Shown here: positions 50,901 through 58,693 of the stretch, in pieces
Layout: the number at the start of each line of letters is the position of its first letter
Numbering within the stretch: the first letter of the stretch is position 1
NCBI GenBank assembly: GCA_017301975.1
Contig: JAFLEI010000002.1
Coordinates: 124,001-188,000 of the forward strand
Origin: Verrucomicrobiota bacterium
GTDB lineage: Bacteria; Verrucomicrobiota; Verrucomicrobiia; Verrucomicrobiales; Verrucomicrobiaceae
Length of the DNA: 64,000 nucleotides
Direction: 5' to 3'
The notes under the pieces: model-generated
What the model was told of the DNA's origin: nothing
The model's database searches: none
The model's input: the letters and a program-made list of their open reading frames with translations, nothing else
Made by a program: the position numbers and the translations under genes

Positions 50901-52123
50901 GTTATGTCGGGGCTCCGTACGTTTCCATCAGCGGCACTGGTTCGGGTGCCACGGCCGTTGCAAACATGGTGGATGACGGCACAGGAAATGGCACCTTCAA
51001 AATCGCCAGCATCACCATCACCAGCCCTGGCACCGGCTATACTGGCACGCCAACAGTCACGCTGACAGGCGGTGGTGGAACGGGGGCGGTGCTGGACGCC
51101 GCTGTGCTGGTGGCGAACACTTCCGGCGGAATGACGAAAACAGGTGCCGGTACGCTCACTCTGAGCGGCACCAACACCTACACGGGTGCCACTGTCGTCA
51201 ACTACGGCGGCACACTCGTCGCCGGCAGTACCAGCGCCTTTGGCGTTAATTCCGCAGCAACTGTGGACGGCACCTTGCGCCTTGCGGGCAAAAGCAATGC
51301 GCTGGGTTCTCTGGCAGGCTCCACATCAGGAACCGTGGAAAACGCCAACGCCACGACCGCCATGCTGACGGTCGGCGGCGACAACTCCTCTCAGAATTTC
51401 AGCGGTGTCATCCAGGATGGTTCTGGCGGCGGAGCGCTCATTCTCATCAAAGTTGGGACCGGCGTACAAACCCTGTCGGGTGCGAACACCTACACCGGGA
51501 CCACGACGGTGAGCCAGGGCACGTTGCAGGTGGGAGTTGCGGGACTGGGATCCACAGCGTCCGGCAGCGCTGTCTCTGTGAATGGGGCCACGGCCATACT
51601 GGCAGGAAGTGGTATGATCAGCGGTGCTGTCACAGTGACTTCTGGGCTCATTCAACCCGGAGACGCGGGAGGAACCTCAGTCGGCACATTGAGTGTCGGC
51701 AGTCTGAACCTGACCAACGGCGGTGCCGCGGTCTTTCAGATCGAAGGTGTCTCCCTCAATGACCGAATCATTGTACTTAATGCTGGCGGACTCACCCTGG
51801 ATGGGAAGGTGAGCGTCACCACCTCTCTCACGGGTACCGATTTCAGCACGGCCTTTGTAGCTGGCAGCAAATACGACCTGCTGGACTGGAGCGGTGTGAT
51901 CAGCGGCACGTTTGATGTCGGAACCTTGGTGCGCAATGGCAGCCAGGACAACGCCCTGCAGTTTGATCTGCCAGATCTCAGCACACTCGGGTTGTACTGG
52001 GATGTGAGCAGCTTCCTCACCGATGGCTCCATCCTTGTCGTGGTGCCGGAGCCCAGCCGCGCCATGCTTCTGCTGCTGGCCATGGGCTGCGCACTCTTCC
52101 GCCGCCGCAGGCAGTTGCTGTGA
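44987..52123 (+). CDS. Giant PEP-CTERM beta-strand-repeat surface protein
   Basis: A 2378-residue exported protein built almost wholly of Gly, Thr, Ser, Ala and Asn beta-helix. A signal peptide ends near TAPAA. About eight passenger-associated repeats are visible, for example TLTKSGAGTWTLTAANTYTG, GGLTKTGTGMLVLAGPNSY, AVTKSGIGTLTLAGAST and GGMTKTGAGTLTLSGTNTYT. Residues about 221-672 and 778-1226 are a large duplicated pair. The last residues are a PEP-CTERM tail (VVPEPSR, hydrophobic helix, FRRRRQ), so sorting depends on an exosortase elsewhere. It is a relative of the protein at 32958. Function is likely cell surface or matrix. An in-frame TTG at 44972 is not used. Confidence 0.88.
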   Translation: MPRSTSSVFSRLSPRPPWTASFSRAVSCVATSLMLTVTAPAATLWIQAAGGDFNTPGNWDTNTVPGAGDTALFNIAMSGNVTLSANAMPGSISFDTDATSFSLGALAGNTITLANGGSISILSTLTATNQTFTINAPLILTPDSTTTPGAFTIQNDGMSASTILVIAGGISSSTTSGTETLTLAGSNTGANLVSGAIANGGAASLTLTKSGAGTWTLTAANTYTGGTNIAAGTLVLSGGNNRLLSTGVLNFTGSSGTLDVGSTSQTLGGLTFLTAGVNSNVITGAGGTLSITGGNIQIGGGDTTTATALQTVDMSGLGAFNYTRTSGSFNVGGTGNSATGTPTASGILTMAVTNTITAQSFNVGFFTTGSGALNSGTVHMGQTNTINASTILVGTQKTTALLDFQNLTAPTLKIRGTGGTDSDRAFITVGTENSGITATVATVDLTSGGTVSSTLDAMVSTLMIGQNLRNTNSAGQPATGTFIMGLGTLNATAIVIGQQDSTVVVTTGGAATGTLSLKGGSIITTTLTLADKKTNAAGMAQALTSNFNFYSGTLNATTIQRGGAGTGAGANSATINFNWVDGTIGNVAGADMIVSGNTALNGLTGGLNIVLNNSGNTSGTHAWNVSGTQTATLQNTVTLSGAGGLTKTGTGMLVLAGPNSYAGLTLITTGTLQFGLETSLYNGNTANWTATNLQVSSGATAAFNVGGAGEFTAADIDLLKALGTATTGFMKGSFLGLDTTNAGGVFTYASVITNTNSGINTLGLIKLGSGTLQLTGANIYTGGTSIAAGTLALSGGNNRLLSSSTLSFTGSSGTLDVGSTSQTLAGLLFPTVGTASHVITGAGGTLTVNSGSIQIGGGNATASGSETLDMSGLSNFNYTNTSGNFSVGGQADNNSGAITGSGTLTLAMTNTITAANFKINPFSTGLSSLNTGTVHLGQTNTINASTILIGEQKTIALLDFQSGLVSPTLKIRGTGGTDADRATVTVGFNGSGVLVSDSTVDLTTGVTGGSILDAKISTLLIAQAVRNASAGKAVSGTFLMGQGTMDVTTIILGQQAAVTAGNSSSQATATLSLSGGTITVTTFTLADKLSGAAAQTITSNFNLYSGTLNATTIQRGTAGTGAGADTATINFNWVDGTIGNVANADMTVNGNSALNGLTGGLNIVLNDVGNLSGTHTWNVSGLRTATIQSTAILSGTGGLTKTGLGTLVFASANTYTGLTNVTAGELDLNTTGGQAIAGNLTVNGGTAKLLQSSQINSAKNLVVSSGTFALQGFNQTLAGVQITGGSITGTTGILTSTSAYDIQAGVVSAILAGSAGLSKTTAGTAYLSGANTYSGGTTVTAGTLIGASTSALGTNSGLSITSGATFAYRPTAAGSLSIGSGVLSLAGGSTIGTALGGTASQSVITSTAAASASGSIGVALYFIPAATLTTGTNNLITVASGLTSGGATYTLTKLYNATNFTVSNVVATDTTLSINVASLAALTTAYWKGGLSAGSNVWALSDGTASNWVTNSNGTGSTPLVPGSGAVITFSATGATNQGDMVLGANMSIKSLTASNTNAVTLNADGNTLTIATSAGITVNSGAGAVTLNAPITLGVSQTWTNNSSNLLTIGGLVSGSVTLTSTGSGNTLISGGISGTGAVTKSGIGTLTLAGASTTTGTLTITAGTANLTGSYTGAVSVASTGTVATANLSGSNYGAINIAGGSNSIGIANILAGANLTGTSMGIGVGGAAGSSGAVYQSGGDVLLNNNLNLGLGGSAVAGSYGFYSMSGGTINDTGGSNVRFRIGGGGSYSTGLLYQTGGTVNINYAAGLEVGANGTGNFVNSNGVAYLTGGTITAISNRIGYNSSAGSSGGIRGEETIAGSALVTINGSTILTIGAGDTGILNLNGGTYATKQITRGNASAISIINFNGGVLKAAASASSTFLTGLTTANVFAGGLTVDTNGQSLTIGQSLLAPAGSGVATIAVTNGGSGYVGAPYVSISGTGSGATAVANMVDDGTGNGTFKIASITITSPGTGYTGTPTVTLTGGGGTGAVLDAAVLVANTSGGMTKTGAGTLTLSGTNTYTGATVVNYGGTLVAGSTSAFGVNSAATVDGTLRLAGKSNALGSLAGSTSGTVENANATTAMLTVGGDNSSQNFSGVIQDGSGGGALILIKVGTGVQTLSGANTYTGTTTVSQGTLQVGVAGLGSTASGSAVSVNGATAILAGSGMISGAVTVTSGLIQPGDAGGTSVGTLSVGSLNLTNGGAAVFQIEGVSLNDRIIVLNAGGLTLDGKVSVTTSLTGTDFSTAFVAGSKYDLLDWSGVISGTFDVGTLVRNGSQDNALQFDLPDLSTLGLYWDVSSFLTDGSILVVVPEPSRAMLLLLAMGCALFRRRRQLL
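45647..47003 (+). repeat. Internal duplication in giant protein, copy A
   Basis: About 1357 bases, matching 47318-48665. Shared landmarks: LSGGNNRLLS, TGSSGTLDVGSTSQTL, TNTINASTIL, LKIRGTGGTD, FYSGTLNATTIQRG, TINFNWVDGTIGNV, ALNGLTGGLNIVLN. Confidence 0.88.
47318..48665 (+). repeat. Internal duplication in giant protein, copy B
   Basis: Second unit of the pair, about 1348 bases. The FNWVDGTIGNV and LNGLTGGLNIVLN blocks are almost unchanged while linking loops differ, pointing to an old duplication with conserved core strands. Confidence 0.88.
52037..52120 (+). other. PEP-CTERM sorting signal
   Basis: Final 28 residues of the giant protein: VVVPEPSR, hydrophobic helix, then FRRRRQLL. Confidence 0.9.
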
Positions 52124-52139
52124 GAGCTGCCAGTTCTGT

Positions 52140-52733
52140 TCAAGGAAGACCAGGCACCTGCTTCGGATCGTAGGTGGCGCCCTTGGACACCTGGATGAGC
52201 GTCATGCGCACCTTGGTGGGAAAGAACTTCTCGGGATCGGTCCGCTTGTGGGCATGCAGATTGTGGTCGTCTTTCAGCACGAGGTGCATCTCCTTGATGC
52301 CTTGGTCCCAGAGGATGTCGTTGTTCTGCCAGAAGTTGGTCATGGAGAGGTCCTTCTCATGCACACCTGTGGTTGTGTAGGCCCCGGTGCCGATGCAGCC
52401 GTAGCCGTGGTTCTGCCCCTTGTTGGGAATGTAGCAGACACTCCATGAGGTGGGCTGGTCACCCGCAGGCTTTTCGAGAACCTCCAGGCGCAGATGCACA
52501 GTGCCGTTGCGGTAGTCCACGGGAGAAGTCCAGTCCTTGGGGCGCTGCGGATTCAGCCTGTCGCTCTTCACATAGTAGTGCGACTGGCTGGGCTTTGAAT
52601 TGAGCGCGTCCTCCTGCGTGAAGGTAAAGGTGACGTCGAACAGCACAAACTGATCCGCACGTGCGGACAGGGTGAAAGAGAAAAGCAGAAGGAGCGAGAC
52701 GAGCCGTGAGCGGTTGTTCATGCGGTGAATCAT
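52140..52733 (-). CDS. Exported protein of unknown function
   Basis: A 197-residue exported protein (signal RLVSLLLLFSFTLSARA). The mature part is rich in Tyr, Trp and His with HYYVKSDRLNPQRPKDW, NGTVHLRLEVLEKP and GYGCIGTGAYTTTGVHE; no family is recognised and no catalytic motif is visible. Start could be 52733 or the ATG at 52721; the signal peptide fits either. It converges on the giant PEP-CTERM gene with 16 bases between, and diverges from the next gene at 52830. Confidence 0.7.
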   Translation of the reverse strand: MIHRMNNRSRLVSLLLLFSFTLSARADQFVLFDVTFTFTQEDALNSKPSQSHYYVKSDRLNPQRPKDWTSPVDYRNGTVHLRLEVLEKPAGDQPTSWSVCYIPNKGQNHGYGCIGTGAYTTTGVHEKDLSMTNFWQNNDILWDQGIKEMHLVLKDDHNLHAHKRTDPEKFFPTKVRMTLIQVSKGATYDPKQVPGLP

Positions 52734-52829
52734 GACGGAGGACGAAGCCCGGTCAATGCCGGAAGCGGCGGCGGTGGTCTATTCAAAAGCCGGACGCAAC
52801 AGGACCTGTGATTGCACCGTTTCGGATGG

Positions 52830-53516
52830 ATGCGCCTTCTCTTTCTCCCTCTGCTCTTCTGCACCTCCACCTTTGCCGGCGAATTGATCCACGAAGATTT
52901 CTCCGCCTCCACACTGCCCAAGGGCTGGACCACGGGTGGCCGTGCCAATTCATGGACGGTGGTGGATGGCGCTCTGCAAGGCGAGTGTGCCAAGAATGAC
53001 GACCATGGGCCGGCGGTCTTTGCTCCGCTGTCAGGCCGCGATCTGGACCTGAGCTGCAAGGTGAAGCTGGATGAAAAAGGCAACTGCCTGATCCTTGTCG
53101 ATGGCGAGTCCGCCTTTGGTGGCTCCGCGCATCTGCTGCGGGTGTCCATCTATGGCAATACGCTGGCCATTGCGCAGGATCGCGGCTCACCGCAGTCTCA
53201 CATCGAGCACGGGAAACTGCGCGCCGCGCTGGCCAAGGAAGGCAAGAAAGTGCCGCCGCCCACGCCAGAGCAACTGGCCGATCCGACCTACTACCGCACC
53301 GAGCGTCTCGCCAGTGTGCCTTTGCAGGCCCGCCCCGGCGAATGGATCAAGCTGGATGTGGCTCTCCGAGGCAATCAAGTGACGGTGACGGTAAACGATG
53401 CGCAGAAACTGGAGGCGAAAGGCACGGTGTTTGACGTGGCGAAGTCGCGGCTGGTTTACCTCGTCGGTCTGGGCAGAAAGCTCTGGGTCGATGAGGTGAA
53501 AGTGACGACGCCGTGA
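52830..53516 (+). CDS. Exported concanavalin-like (DUF1080-type) domain protein
   Basis: A 228-residue exported protein with signal MRLLFLPLLFCTSTFAG. The mature chain looks like a single LamG/DUF1080-type beta-sandwich: LIHEDFSASTLPKGWTTGG, SWTVVDGALQGECA, DLDLSCKVKLDEKGN, WIKLDVALRGNQVTVTVND and LWVDEVKVTTP. Such domains bind sugars or cleave ketoglycosides; catalytic activity cannot be judged here. ATG 52830 is used, since the only longer in-frame start is a TTG. Ends at a bidirectional hairpin shared with the next gene. Confidence 0.75.
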   Translation: MRLLFLPLLFCTSTFAGELIHEDFSASTLPKGWTTGGRANSWTVVDGALQGECAKNDDHGPAVFAPLSGRDLDLSCKVKLDEKGNCLILVDGESAFGGSAHLLRVSIYGNTLAIAQDRGSPQSHIEHGKLRAALAKEGKKVPPPTPEQLADPTYYRTERLASVPLQARPGEWIKLDVALRGNQVTVTVNDAQKLEAKGTVFDVAKSRLVYLVGLGRKLWVDEVKVTTP

Positions 53517-53527
53517 CCCCAAAGAAA

Positions 53528-53558
53528 AGCGCCGAAGGATGCGTGATCCTCCGGCGCT
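53528..53558. terminator. Bidirectional terminator between convergent genes
   Basis: Stem 53528-53540 with 53546-53558, 13 bp with one mismatch, five-base loop. Minus-strand side is followed by CTTTTCTTT, plus side by a weaker T-rich stretch. Confidence 0.7.
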
Positions 53559-53583
53559 GTGGATTTTGACAGATGAGCGGTGG

Positions 53584-54453
53584 TTACTTCGTGGTCGTGG
53601 GCTTGAAGTTCTTCACGAACTCCAGGCACTTGGTCACGTCAGGCTGGCTGGTTTCCCAGTCCTTTTCCCATTCGGCATCCAGCGGGCCCATGAAGCCCTG
53701 CTCGGCATAGAGGTTCAGCACGGCGGGGATGTCCGACTGGCCGGTGCCCCAGACCATGTCCTTGGCCTCGCGCACGCCGAAGGCGTCGAGGTCCTTGATG
53801 TGGCTGTCGAAGATGCGGCCTTTGAGAATCTTGATGGCATCGGTGGGCTTCACGCCGGAGCGCACCCAGTGACCGATGTCGGCGCAGGAGCCCATGCGCG
53901 GATCGCGATCCTTCACCATGCTGAGCACATACTCAGGATCCCAGTAGCGGTAGCTGCGGTCCAGCGGCTTCTTCGGATGGTTGTGGATCGCCATCTTGAT
54001 GTCGTATTCCTTCACCAGCTTTTCGATGAGGTCGAAGGCGTCTTCGGCGGGCTCGCTGACCACAATGCCCACGCCCATGTCCTTGCAGAAGTCGAAGATC
54101 TTGCGGCACTCCTCTTCATTGTTGAGAAGGCGCACCACGCCATAACCCACGGGCGTGAGGCCCAGTTCCTTGAGCTTGGCCTTCACCGGTGCGCGCTGTT
54201 CGGCGGTGGTGTTGTGGTCAAACTTGGATTTCGGATCGTCCTTGGACATCAAATGGCCGGGAAAGAACTCCACCGTCTTGCCACCGCAGGCGGCGATCTT
54301 TTCGAGCGCCGTCATCAGATCAAAGGCTTTGAAAGTGTAGGCCTGGCAGCCGGCGTAGAACTGGCCGACTTTGGCGCTTTCGGGCAGAGTTTGACCAGCG
54401 ACAGCCAGCGAGGCCGTGCCGATAAAAAGGGAGAGGAGTGTCTGGCGAATCAT
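53584..54453 (-). CDS. Exported sugar phosphate isomerase/epimerase-like TIM barrel
   Basis: A 289-residue TIM-barrel protein of the xylose-isomerase-like superfamily with a Sec signal peptide (MIRQTLLSLFIGTASLAVAG), unlike the Tat signals of the two other members in the window. Blocks: YAGCQAYTFKAFDLMTALEK, VEFFPGHL, MAIHNHPKKPLDRSYRYW, SCADIGHWVRSGV, FDSHIKDLDAFG and a closing DAEWEKDWETSQPD. Glu, Asp and His metal positions are present. Substrate unknown. It is separated from the OmpA-family gene by 158 bases on a divergent axis. Confidence 0.85.
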   Translation of the reverse strand: MIRQTLLSLFIGTASLAVAGQTLPESAKVGQFYAGCQAYTFKAFDLMTALEKIAACGGKTVEFFPGHLMSKDDPKSKFDHNTTAEQRAPVKAKLKELGLTPVGYGVVRLLNNEEECRKIFDFCKDMGVGIVVSEPAEDAFDLIEKLVKEYDIKMAIHNHPKKPLDRSYRYWDPEYVLSMVKDRDPRMGSCADIGHWVRSGVKPTDAIKILKGRIFDSHIKDLDAFGVREAKDMVWGTGQSDIPAVLNLYAEQGFMGPLDAEWEKDWETSQPDVTKCLEFVKNFKPTTTK

Positions 54454-54611
54454 GGGGGCGTTTGAACGGACTCAGCGCGGCGTTCTTGCAAGTTTGGAGG
54501 GTCGGGGCGCATTCCATGCACAGGTGCGAATCGAGGCCGGCACCTCAAAAGATTCGGTGTTCCATCCAAGGAGTTGCTTGCTTGGCCGCGCAGTGGGTTC
54601 ATTTTCAGCAT

Positions 54612-55652
54612 ATGAAGATTCTGCATCCTGCTTTGATAATCGTCGTATTTGTCTGGGGTTTGTGCGCGGGAGTCTCATCCGCCGCGGATGTGAAGGGCGG
54701 CAAGGATCATCCGCTGCTCAAGCGCTACGAAGGCTCGACCCTGGTGGCGTATGAACAGAAGAACTACGACGCACTGAAGATGGCGCTGGAGTGCATCGTC
54801 TTTGATTACAATGAAGGAAAGATGAAGCCCTTTAAAAGTGTGGAGGTCGAAGGGCGCAAGACCACGCTGTTTTACAATCTTCCGGCAGGCATCGGCACCC
54901 TGGAAGGCGTGCGCCAGTATGAGAATGAGCTGAAGGAAAAAGGCTTTGAGATTCTCTTCCGTGCCTCGGGCGAAGAGATTGAAAAAAACAAGGGCAACAA
55001 CCTCGCGATGGAAGTCTATGGCATGACGCCGGAGAACACGAACCAGGATCATCCGCAGATCATGGCCATGCAGGGCCCTGACAAGACCAAGTCCCATTAC
55101 CTGGCCACCCGCCTGGCGCGTCCTGAAGGGGATGTGTTCTGTTCCGTCTGGTCGTTCGAAGCGTCCTGGACTGCTGCCTCGCTGAAGGTGCCGGAGAAAA
55201 GCACCCTCATTCGCGTGGACATCTGTGAGGTGAAGCCAATGGAGCAGAAGATGGTGCTGGTAAAGGCGGCGGAGATGGCCAGCCAGATTGCCCTCAACGG
55301 CAAGGTGGCTCTCTACGGCATCCTGTTTGACACAGACAAAGCCACGATCCGCCCCGACTCCGAAGCGACGCTGGCAGAGATCACCAAGCTGCTCCAGGAA
55401 AAACCAGACCTGCGCGTGCTGGTCGTCGGCCACACCGATACGGAAGGCAGCTTTGAGTACAATCGCAGCCTTTCTCAGCGACGCGCAGACTCCGTGGTCG
55501 CCAATCTGGCAGGCAAGGGCATCTCCAAAGAACGCCTCTTCCCCGTGGGGATTTCTTTCGCCTCTCCCGTGGCCACGAATGCCACCGAAGAAGGCCGCGC
55601 GAAAAACCGCCGTGTCGAACTCGTGGACATGGGCGCGGCGAAGGCCAGGTGA
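54612..55652 (+). CDS. OmpA-family outer-membrane/peptidoglycan-binding protein
   Basis: A 346-residue exported protein. Signal peptide MKILHPALIIVVFVWGLCAG; an N-terminal domain of about 200 residues (HPLLKRYEGSTLVAYEQKNY, TTLFYNLPAG, FEILFRASGEEI) of the DUF4892 kind; then an OmpA C-terminal domain from about 235: LYGILFDTDKATIRPDS, VVGHTDTEGSFEYNRSLSQRRA and AKNRRVEL, which binds peptidoglycan. Such proteins anchor the outer membrane. An upstream in-frame start at 54438 overlaps the divergent gene and is rejected. It ends 13 bases before a convergent thioesterase gene. Confidence 0.88.
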   Translation: MKILHPALIIVVFVWGLCAGVSSAADVKGGKDHPLLKRYEGSTLVAYEQKNYDALKMALECIVFDYNEGKMKPFKSVEVEGRKTTLFYNLPAGIGTLEGVRQYENELKEKGFEILFRASGEEIEKNKGNNLAMEVYGMTPENTNQDHPQIMAMQGPDKTKSHYLATRLARPEGDVFCSVWSFEASWTAASLKVPEKSTLIRVDICEVKPMEQKMVLVKAAEMASQIALNGKVALYGILFDTDKATIRPDSEATLAEITKLLQEKPDLRVLVVGHTDTEGSFEYNRSLSQRRADSVVANLAGKGISKERLFPVGISFASPVATNATEEGRAKNRRVELVDMGAAKAR

Positions 55653-55665
55653 TCGGTGGCGGTCG

Positions 55666-56109
55666 TCATCGGAGAGCCACGAAGTCACCTTCGAAGATCA
55701 CACAGACTTGATCTGCGTGAACGACTTGCACCTGAAGTTTGAGGTGCGCTTTGCCGGTGCTTTGGAATGTCGTCTTGAAAGCTTCGAGTGAGGTATCGTC
55801 CGGTCGAGCACACACCGCTCGCAGCGTTCCCCGCACGGGCCGCTTGTAGCGGATCGAGCTCTCGCGGATGACGATGTGAGCATGGCGGTCGCCGAGCTGG
55901 AGCCAGAGCATCGCGTAGCCGGTCAGGGTGGTCAGGGCGCTGAGACTTCCGCCGAATGCGGTGCCGAGGTGATTGTGGTTCGGCTCCAATGGCGCTGTCA
56001 CGACAAGCTGTGCGCCATCGTAGCTTTCCAGCTTCACGCCCACGGCTTGCGTGAGCGGGATCTGCTCATGGAGAAAGCGTTCAGTGTCACGCAGGAGGGT
56101 GTCGTTCAT
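55666..56109 (-). CDS. Thioesterase-like protein (YiiD C-terminal domain type)
   Basis: A 147-residue hotdog-fold protein resembling the C-terminal thioesterase domain of YiiD: FLHEQIPLTQAVGVKLESYD, APLEPNHNHLGTAFGGSLSAL and ESSIRYKRPVRGTLRA. The HNHLGTAFGGSL segment is the active-site region of the fold. The acyl-CoA substrate is unknown. A 49-codon in-frame extension reaching 56256 overlaps the start of the divergent esterase gene and carries no conserved features, so the ATG at 56109 is used. Confidence 0.82.
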   Translation of the reverse strand: MNDTLLRDTERFLHEQIPLTQAVGVKLESYDGAQLVVTAPLEPNHNHLGTAFGGSLSALTTLTGYAMLWLQLGDRHAHIVIRESSIRYKRPVRGTLRAVCARPDDTSLEAFKTTFQSTGKAHLKLQVQVVHADQVCVIFEGDFVALR

Positions 56110-56200
56110 TGGAATGGGACTGTCGGGATGCGGCGCGAATTCGCAACGATCTTCGCGATAGGCGGGGGCTTTCAGCTCGTTCTCACTCGACTCAATCACC

Positions 56201-57949
56201 ATGAAATCTCTCTCGCGCTTTTTTGCCATCGTCTTTTGCCTGGGGCTGCCTGCCAATCTGCTGGCCGAGCTCTCGCTGCCCCATTTTTTCAGCGATCACA
56301 TGGTGCTGCAGCGCGAGCGTGAGGCGGCGGTCTGGGGCACAGCGGCACCAAAATCCGAAGTGACGGTCAGTTTTAAAGGCAAGACTGCCACTGCCATGAG
56401 CAATGACCAAGGCCGCTGGCGCGCAGCGATTCCCACAGGCGCAGCCGATGCAATGGGCGCAGAACTGACGATCAAAGCGGGGATGGACAGCGTGACGATC
56501 AAGGATGTGCTCGTTGGGGAGGTATGGCTCGCTTCGGGACAATCCAACATGTTCTACACCATGAACCGGTCGCCTGCCTACGCGGAGCTGATGACCAAGG
56601 CCAGCCACCCGGGCCTGCGCATGTTCAATGCACCGCTGGTGACCGCGGAGAAGCCGCAGGCGGACATTGAGGGCGAGTGGGCGCTGTGTACTCCCGAAAC
56701 GGTGCCGGGATTTTCGGCGGTCGCTTTTTTCTTTGCGTTGAAATTGCATCAGGAACTCGGCGTGCCGGTCGGAGTGCTCAAGACCTGCTGGGGTGGCAAG
56801 CCGGTGGAGACCTTCACCAGCCGCGAGGCGCTGAACACGCTGCCGGGCACCAAGGAACTCGTGGACAAATTGATGGCCGAGGCCGCCGCGTATGATCCCG
56901 TCAAAGCCAGGGCGAACTACGAAACCCAGTTGGAAAAATGGAAGGCGACGATGGCTGCCGCGAAGGGCAAATCCGCCGAGGAGCGCAAGCGGCTGCCCAA
57001 AAAGCCAGCCGAACCCAAGCCGCCGCTGGAAACCGAAGGCAGGCCAGGGGTGCTGTTCAATGCGATGATCAATCCCTTCGCCGGATACACCATGCGTGGG
57101 GCCATCTGGTATCAGGGCGAAGGCAATGCGAAAGCCGGAGCCGTGCCGTATGATCAGACGCTGCCTCTCATGATCCGCGACTGGCGCAAGCGCTGGGGTG
57201 ACGACTTCTCATTCTACTTTGTGCAACTGGCCAACTTTCATGCGCCATCCACCACACCCGGCACACCGGATCCATGGGCGCTGCTGCAGGATCGCATGCG
57301 CCACATTCTGGTTTCCACGCCGAAGACCGGCATGGCCGTCATCAATGATGTGGGCGAGGTCAGCGACATCCATCCCAAGGATAAAATGACGCCGGGGCAG
57401 CGGCTTGCACTCTGGGCGCTGGCAAAAGACTACGGGCGCGAACTGGTTTACAGCAGCCCGCTTTTCAAATCGAGTGAAGTCAAAGATGGCGCTGTGCGTG
57501 TGACCTTTGATCATGTCGGCAAAGGCTTGAAATCACGGGATGGAGCGGCCCTCAAGCGATTCGAAATCGCCGGGGAAGATCACGTCTGGCACTGGGCGGA
57601 TGCGAAAATCGACGGCAAGGATGCCGTGGTCGTGAGCAGTGCCGAAGTAAAGCAGCCGGTGGCCGTGCGCTACGCCTGGGCGGCAAATCCGGAAGGGGCC
57701 AATCTCGTCAACAGTGACGACCTGCCCGCCTCCATCTTCCGCACCGATGACTGGAATGACGTGGAAGCCGCCCCGCCACCCACCCAGGCGGGCAAGGAGT
57801 TGGAGGCGCGCCGTGCGTTGGCCACTGAAATCAAGACCCTGAACGCCAAATATCAGGCGATGGATCGCAAAAGCCCTGAAGCGATCGAATTGCGCAAGAA
57901 GGTGCAGGCGCTGCTGACGGAATTTAAGGCCACGGCTCCCAAGAAATAG
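56201..57949 (+). CDS. Exported sialate O-acetylesterase-like carbohydrate esterase
   Basis: A 582-residue exported SGNH esterase (signal MKSLSRFFAIVFCLGLPANLLA) of the sialate O-acetylesterase family, which removes acetyl groups from sugars. An N-terminal sandwich domain (SDHMVLQREREAAVWGTA) leads to catalytic Ser115 in ASGQSNM; IWYQGEGNA near 305 and the Asp389/His391 pair in VSDIHPKDK complete the set. A Lys/Ala/Glu-rich helical insertion lies at about 230-275 and another helix at the C terminus. It converges on the minus-strand cluster at 57959 and probably acts with it on acetylated, sulfated glycans. Confidence 0.9.
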   Translation: MKSLSRFFAIVFCLGLPANLLAELSLPHFFSDHMVLQREREAAVWGTAAPKSEVTVSFKGKTATAMSNDQGRWRAAIPTGAADAMGAELTIKAGMDSVTIKDVLVGEVWLASGQSNMFYTMNRSPAYAELMTKASHPGLRMFNAPLVTAEKPQADIEGEWALCTPETVPGFSAVAFFFALKLHQELGVPVGVLKTCWGGKPVETFTSREALNTLPGTKELVDKLMAEAAAYDPVKARANYETQLEKWKATMAAAKGKSAEERKRLPKKPAEPKPPLETEGRPGVLFNAMINPFAGYTMRGAIWYQGEGNAKAGAVPYDQTLPLMIRDWRKRWGDDFSFYFVQLANFHAPSTTPGTPDPWALLQDRMRHILVSTPKTGMAVINDVGEVSDIHPKDKMTPGQRLALWALAKDYGRELVYSSPLFKSSEVKDGAVRVTFDHVGKGLKSRDGAALKRFEIAGEDHVWHWADAKIDGKDAVVVSSAEVKQPVAVRYAWAANPEGANLVNSDDLPASIFRTDDWNDVEAAPPPTQAGKELEARRALATEIKTLNAKYQAMDRKSPEAIELRKKVQALLTEFKATAPKK

Positions 57950-57958
57950 CCGCGCTCT

Positions 57959-58636
57959 TTATTTCGCCCACCAGCTCGACAGACAGGCCTTTGGCGCGTC
58001 CGGTTTGATCAAGGTAGCCTCGGAGTAGTGTGAGGTGTCGTTGAACAGCATCAAACGCGCGCGCACCGGGTCTTTGAAGTCCACGACATTCAAGGCCGCT
58101 GGATTCTGATCCAGATTGTCCCGATACCGGCGCGGATCAAATCCCAGCAGGGAGCTGAGCAGCAGGCGGATCGTCGCCTTGTGCGAGACGACAACCACCG
58201 ACTCTCCTTCGTGCTGTCTGACAATGTCCATGAAGGCCGGCAGGGCGCGTGCGGTCACCGCGAGACCACTTTCTCCGCCCGAGGGTGAAAACGTGAAGGG
58301 ATCTTCGTCCCACGCTGCCGCTTCGGCGGGAAACCGCTGCTCCACCTCGGCGCGTGTCATTTGCTCCCAGTGGCCATGCGAAATTTCACGCAATCCGTCA
58401 CTCGGATTTACCGCCAGCGAAAACGGTTCGGCCAGAATGCGTGCCGTTTCCATCGTGCGGTCGAGAGGTGAGGCGTAAACGGCCGTCACAGGCAGCCCCT
58501 TGAGCCGCTGGGCCAGGTGTCCAGCCTGCGAGCGGCCTTCATCAGACAACGGCACATTGGTGGCGCCGGCAAAACGGTCTTCGGCTGTCAGGATGGTGGC
58601 GCCGTGACGGATCAGGTAAATGCGGGTGAGAGGCAT
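57959..58636 (-). CDS. Histidine phosphatase family protein
   Basis: A 225-residue cytoplasmic protein of the histidine (phosphoglycerate mutase-like) phosphatase superfamily. The active site RHG is at 10-12 (IYLIRHGATIL), with the second Arg in YASPLDRTMETARIL, Glu in LREISHGHWEQ and the second His in VVVSHKATIRLLL. The family includes alpha-ribazole and sugar-phosphate phosphatases; the substrate is open. It is the last gene of the minus-strand cluster, 57 bases after the beta-helix gene. Confidence 0.9.
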   Translation of the reverse strand: MPLTRIYLIRHGATILTAEDRFAGATNVPLSDEGRSQAGHLAQRLKGLPVTAVYASPLDRTMETARILAEPFSLAVNPSDGLREISHGHWEQMTRAEVEQRFPAEAAAWDEDPFTFSPSGGESGLAVTARALPAFMDIVRQHEGESVVVVSHKATIRLLLSSLLGFDPRRYRDNLDQNPAALNVVDFKDPVRARLMLFNDTSHYSEATLIKPDAPKACLSSWWAK

Positions 58637-58693
58637 GAGGCTTTCTATAGCACAGGTCATCCCTGTCTTTCGAATGGATTTCGAGCGTGGTTC

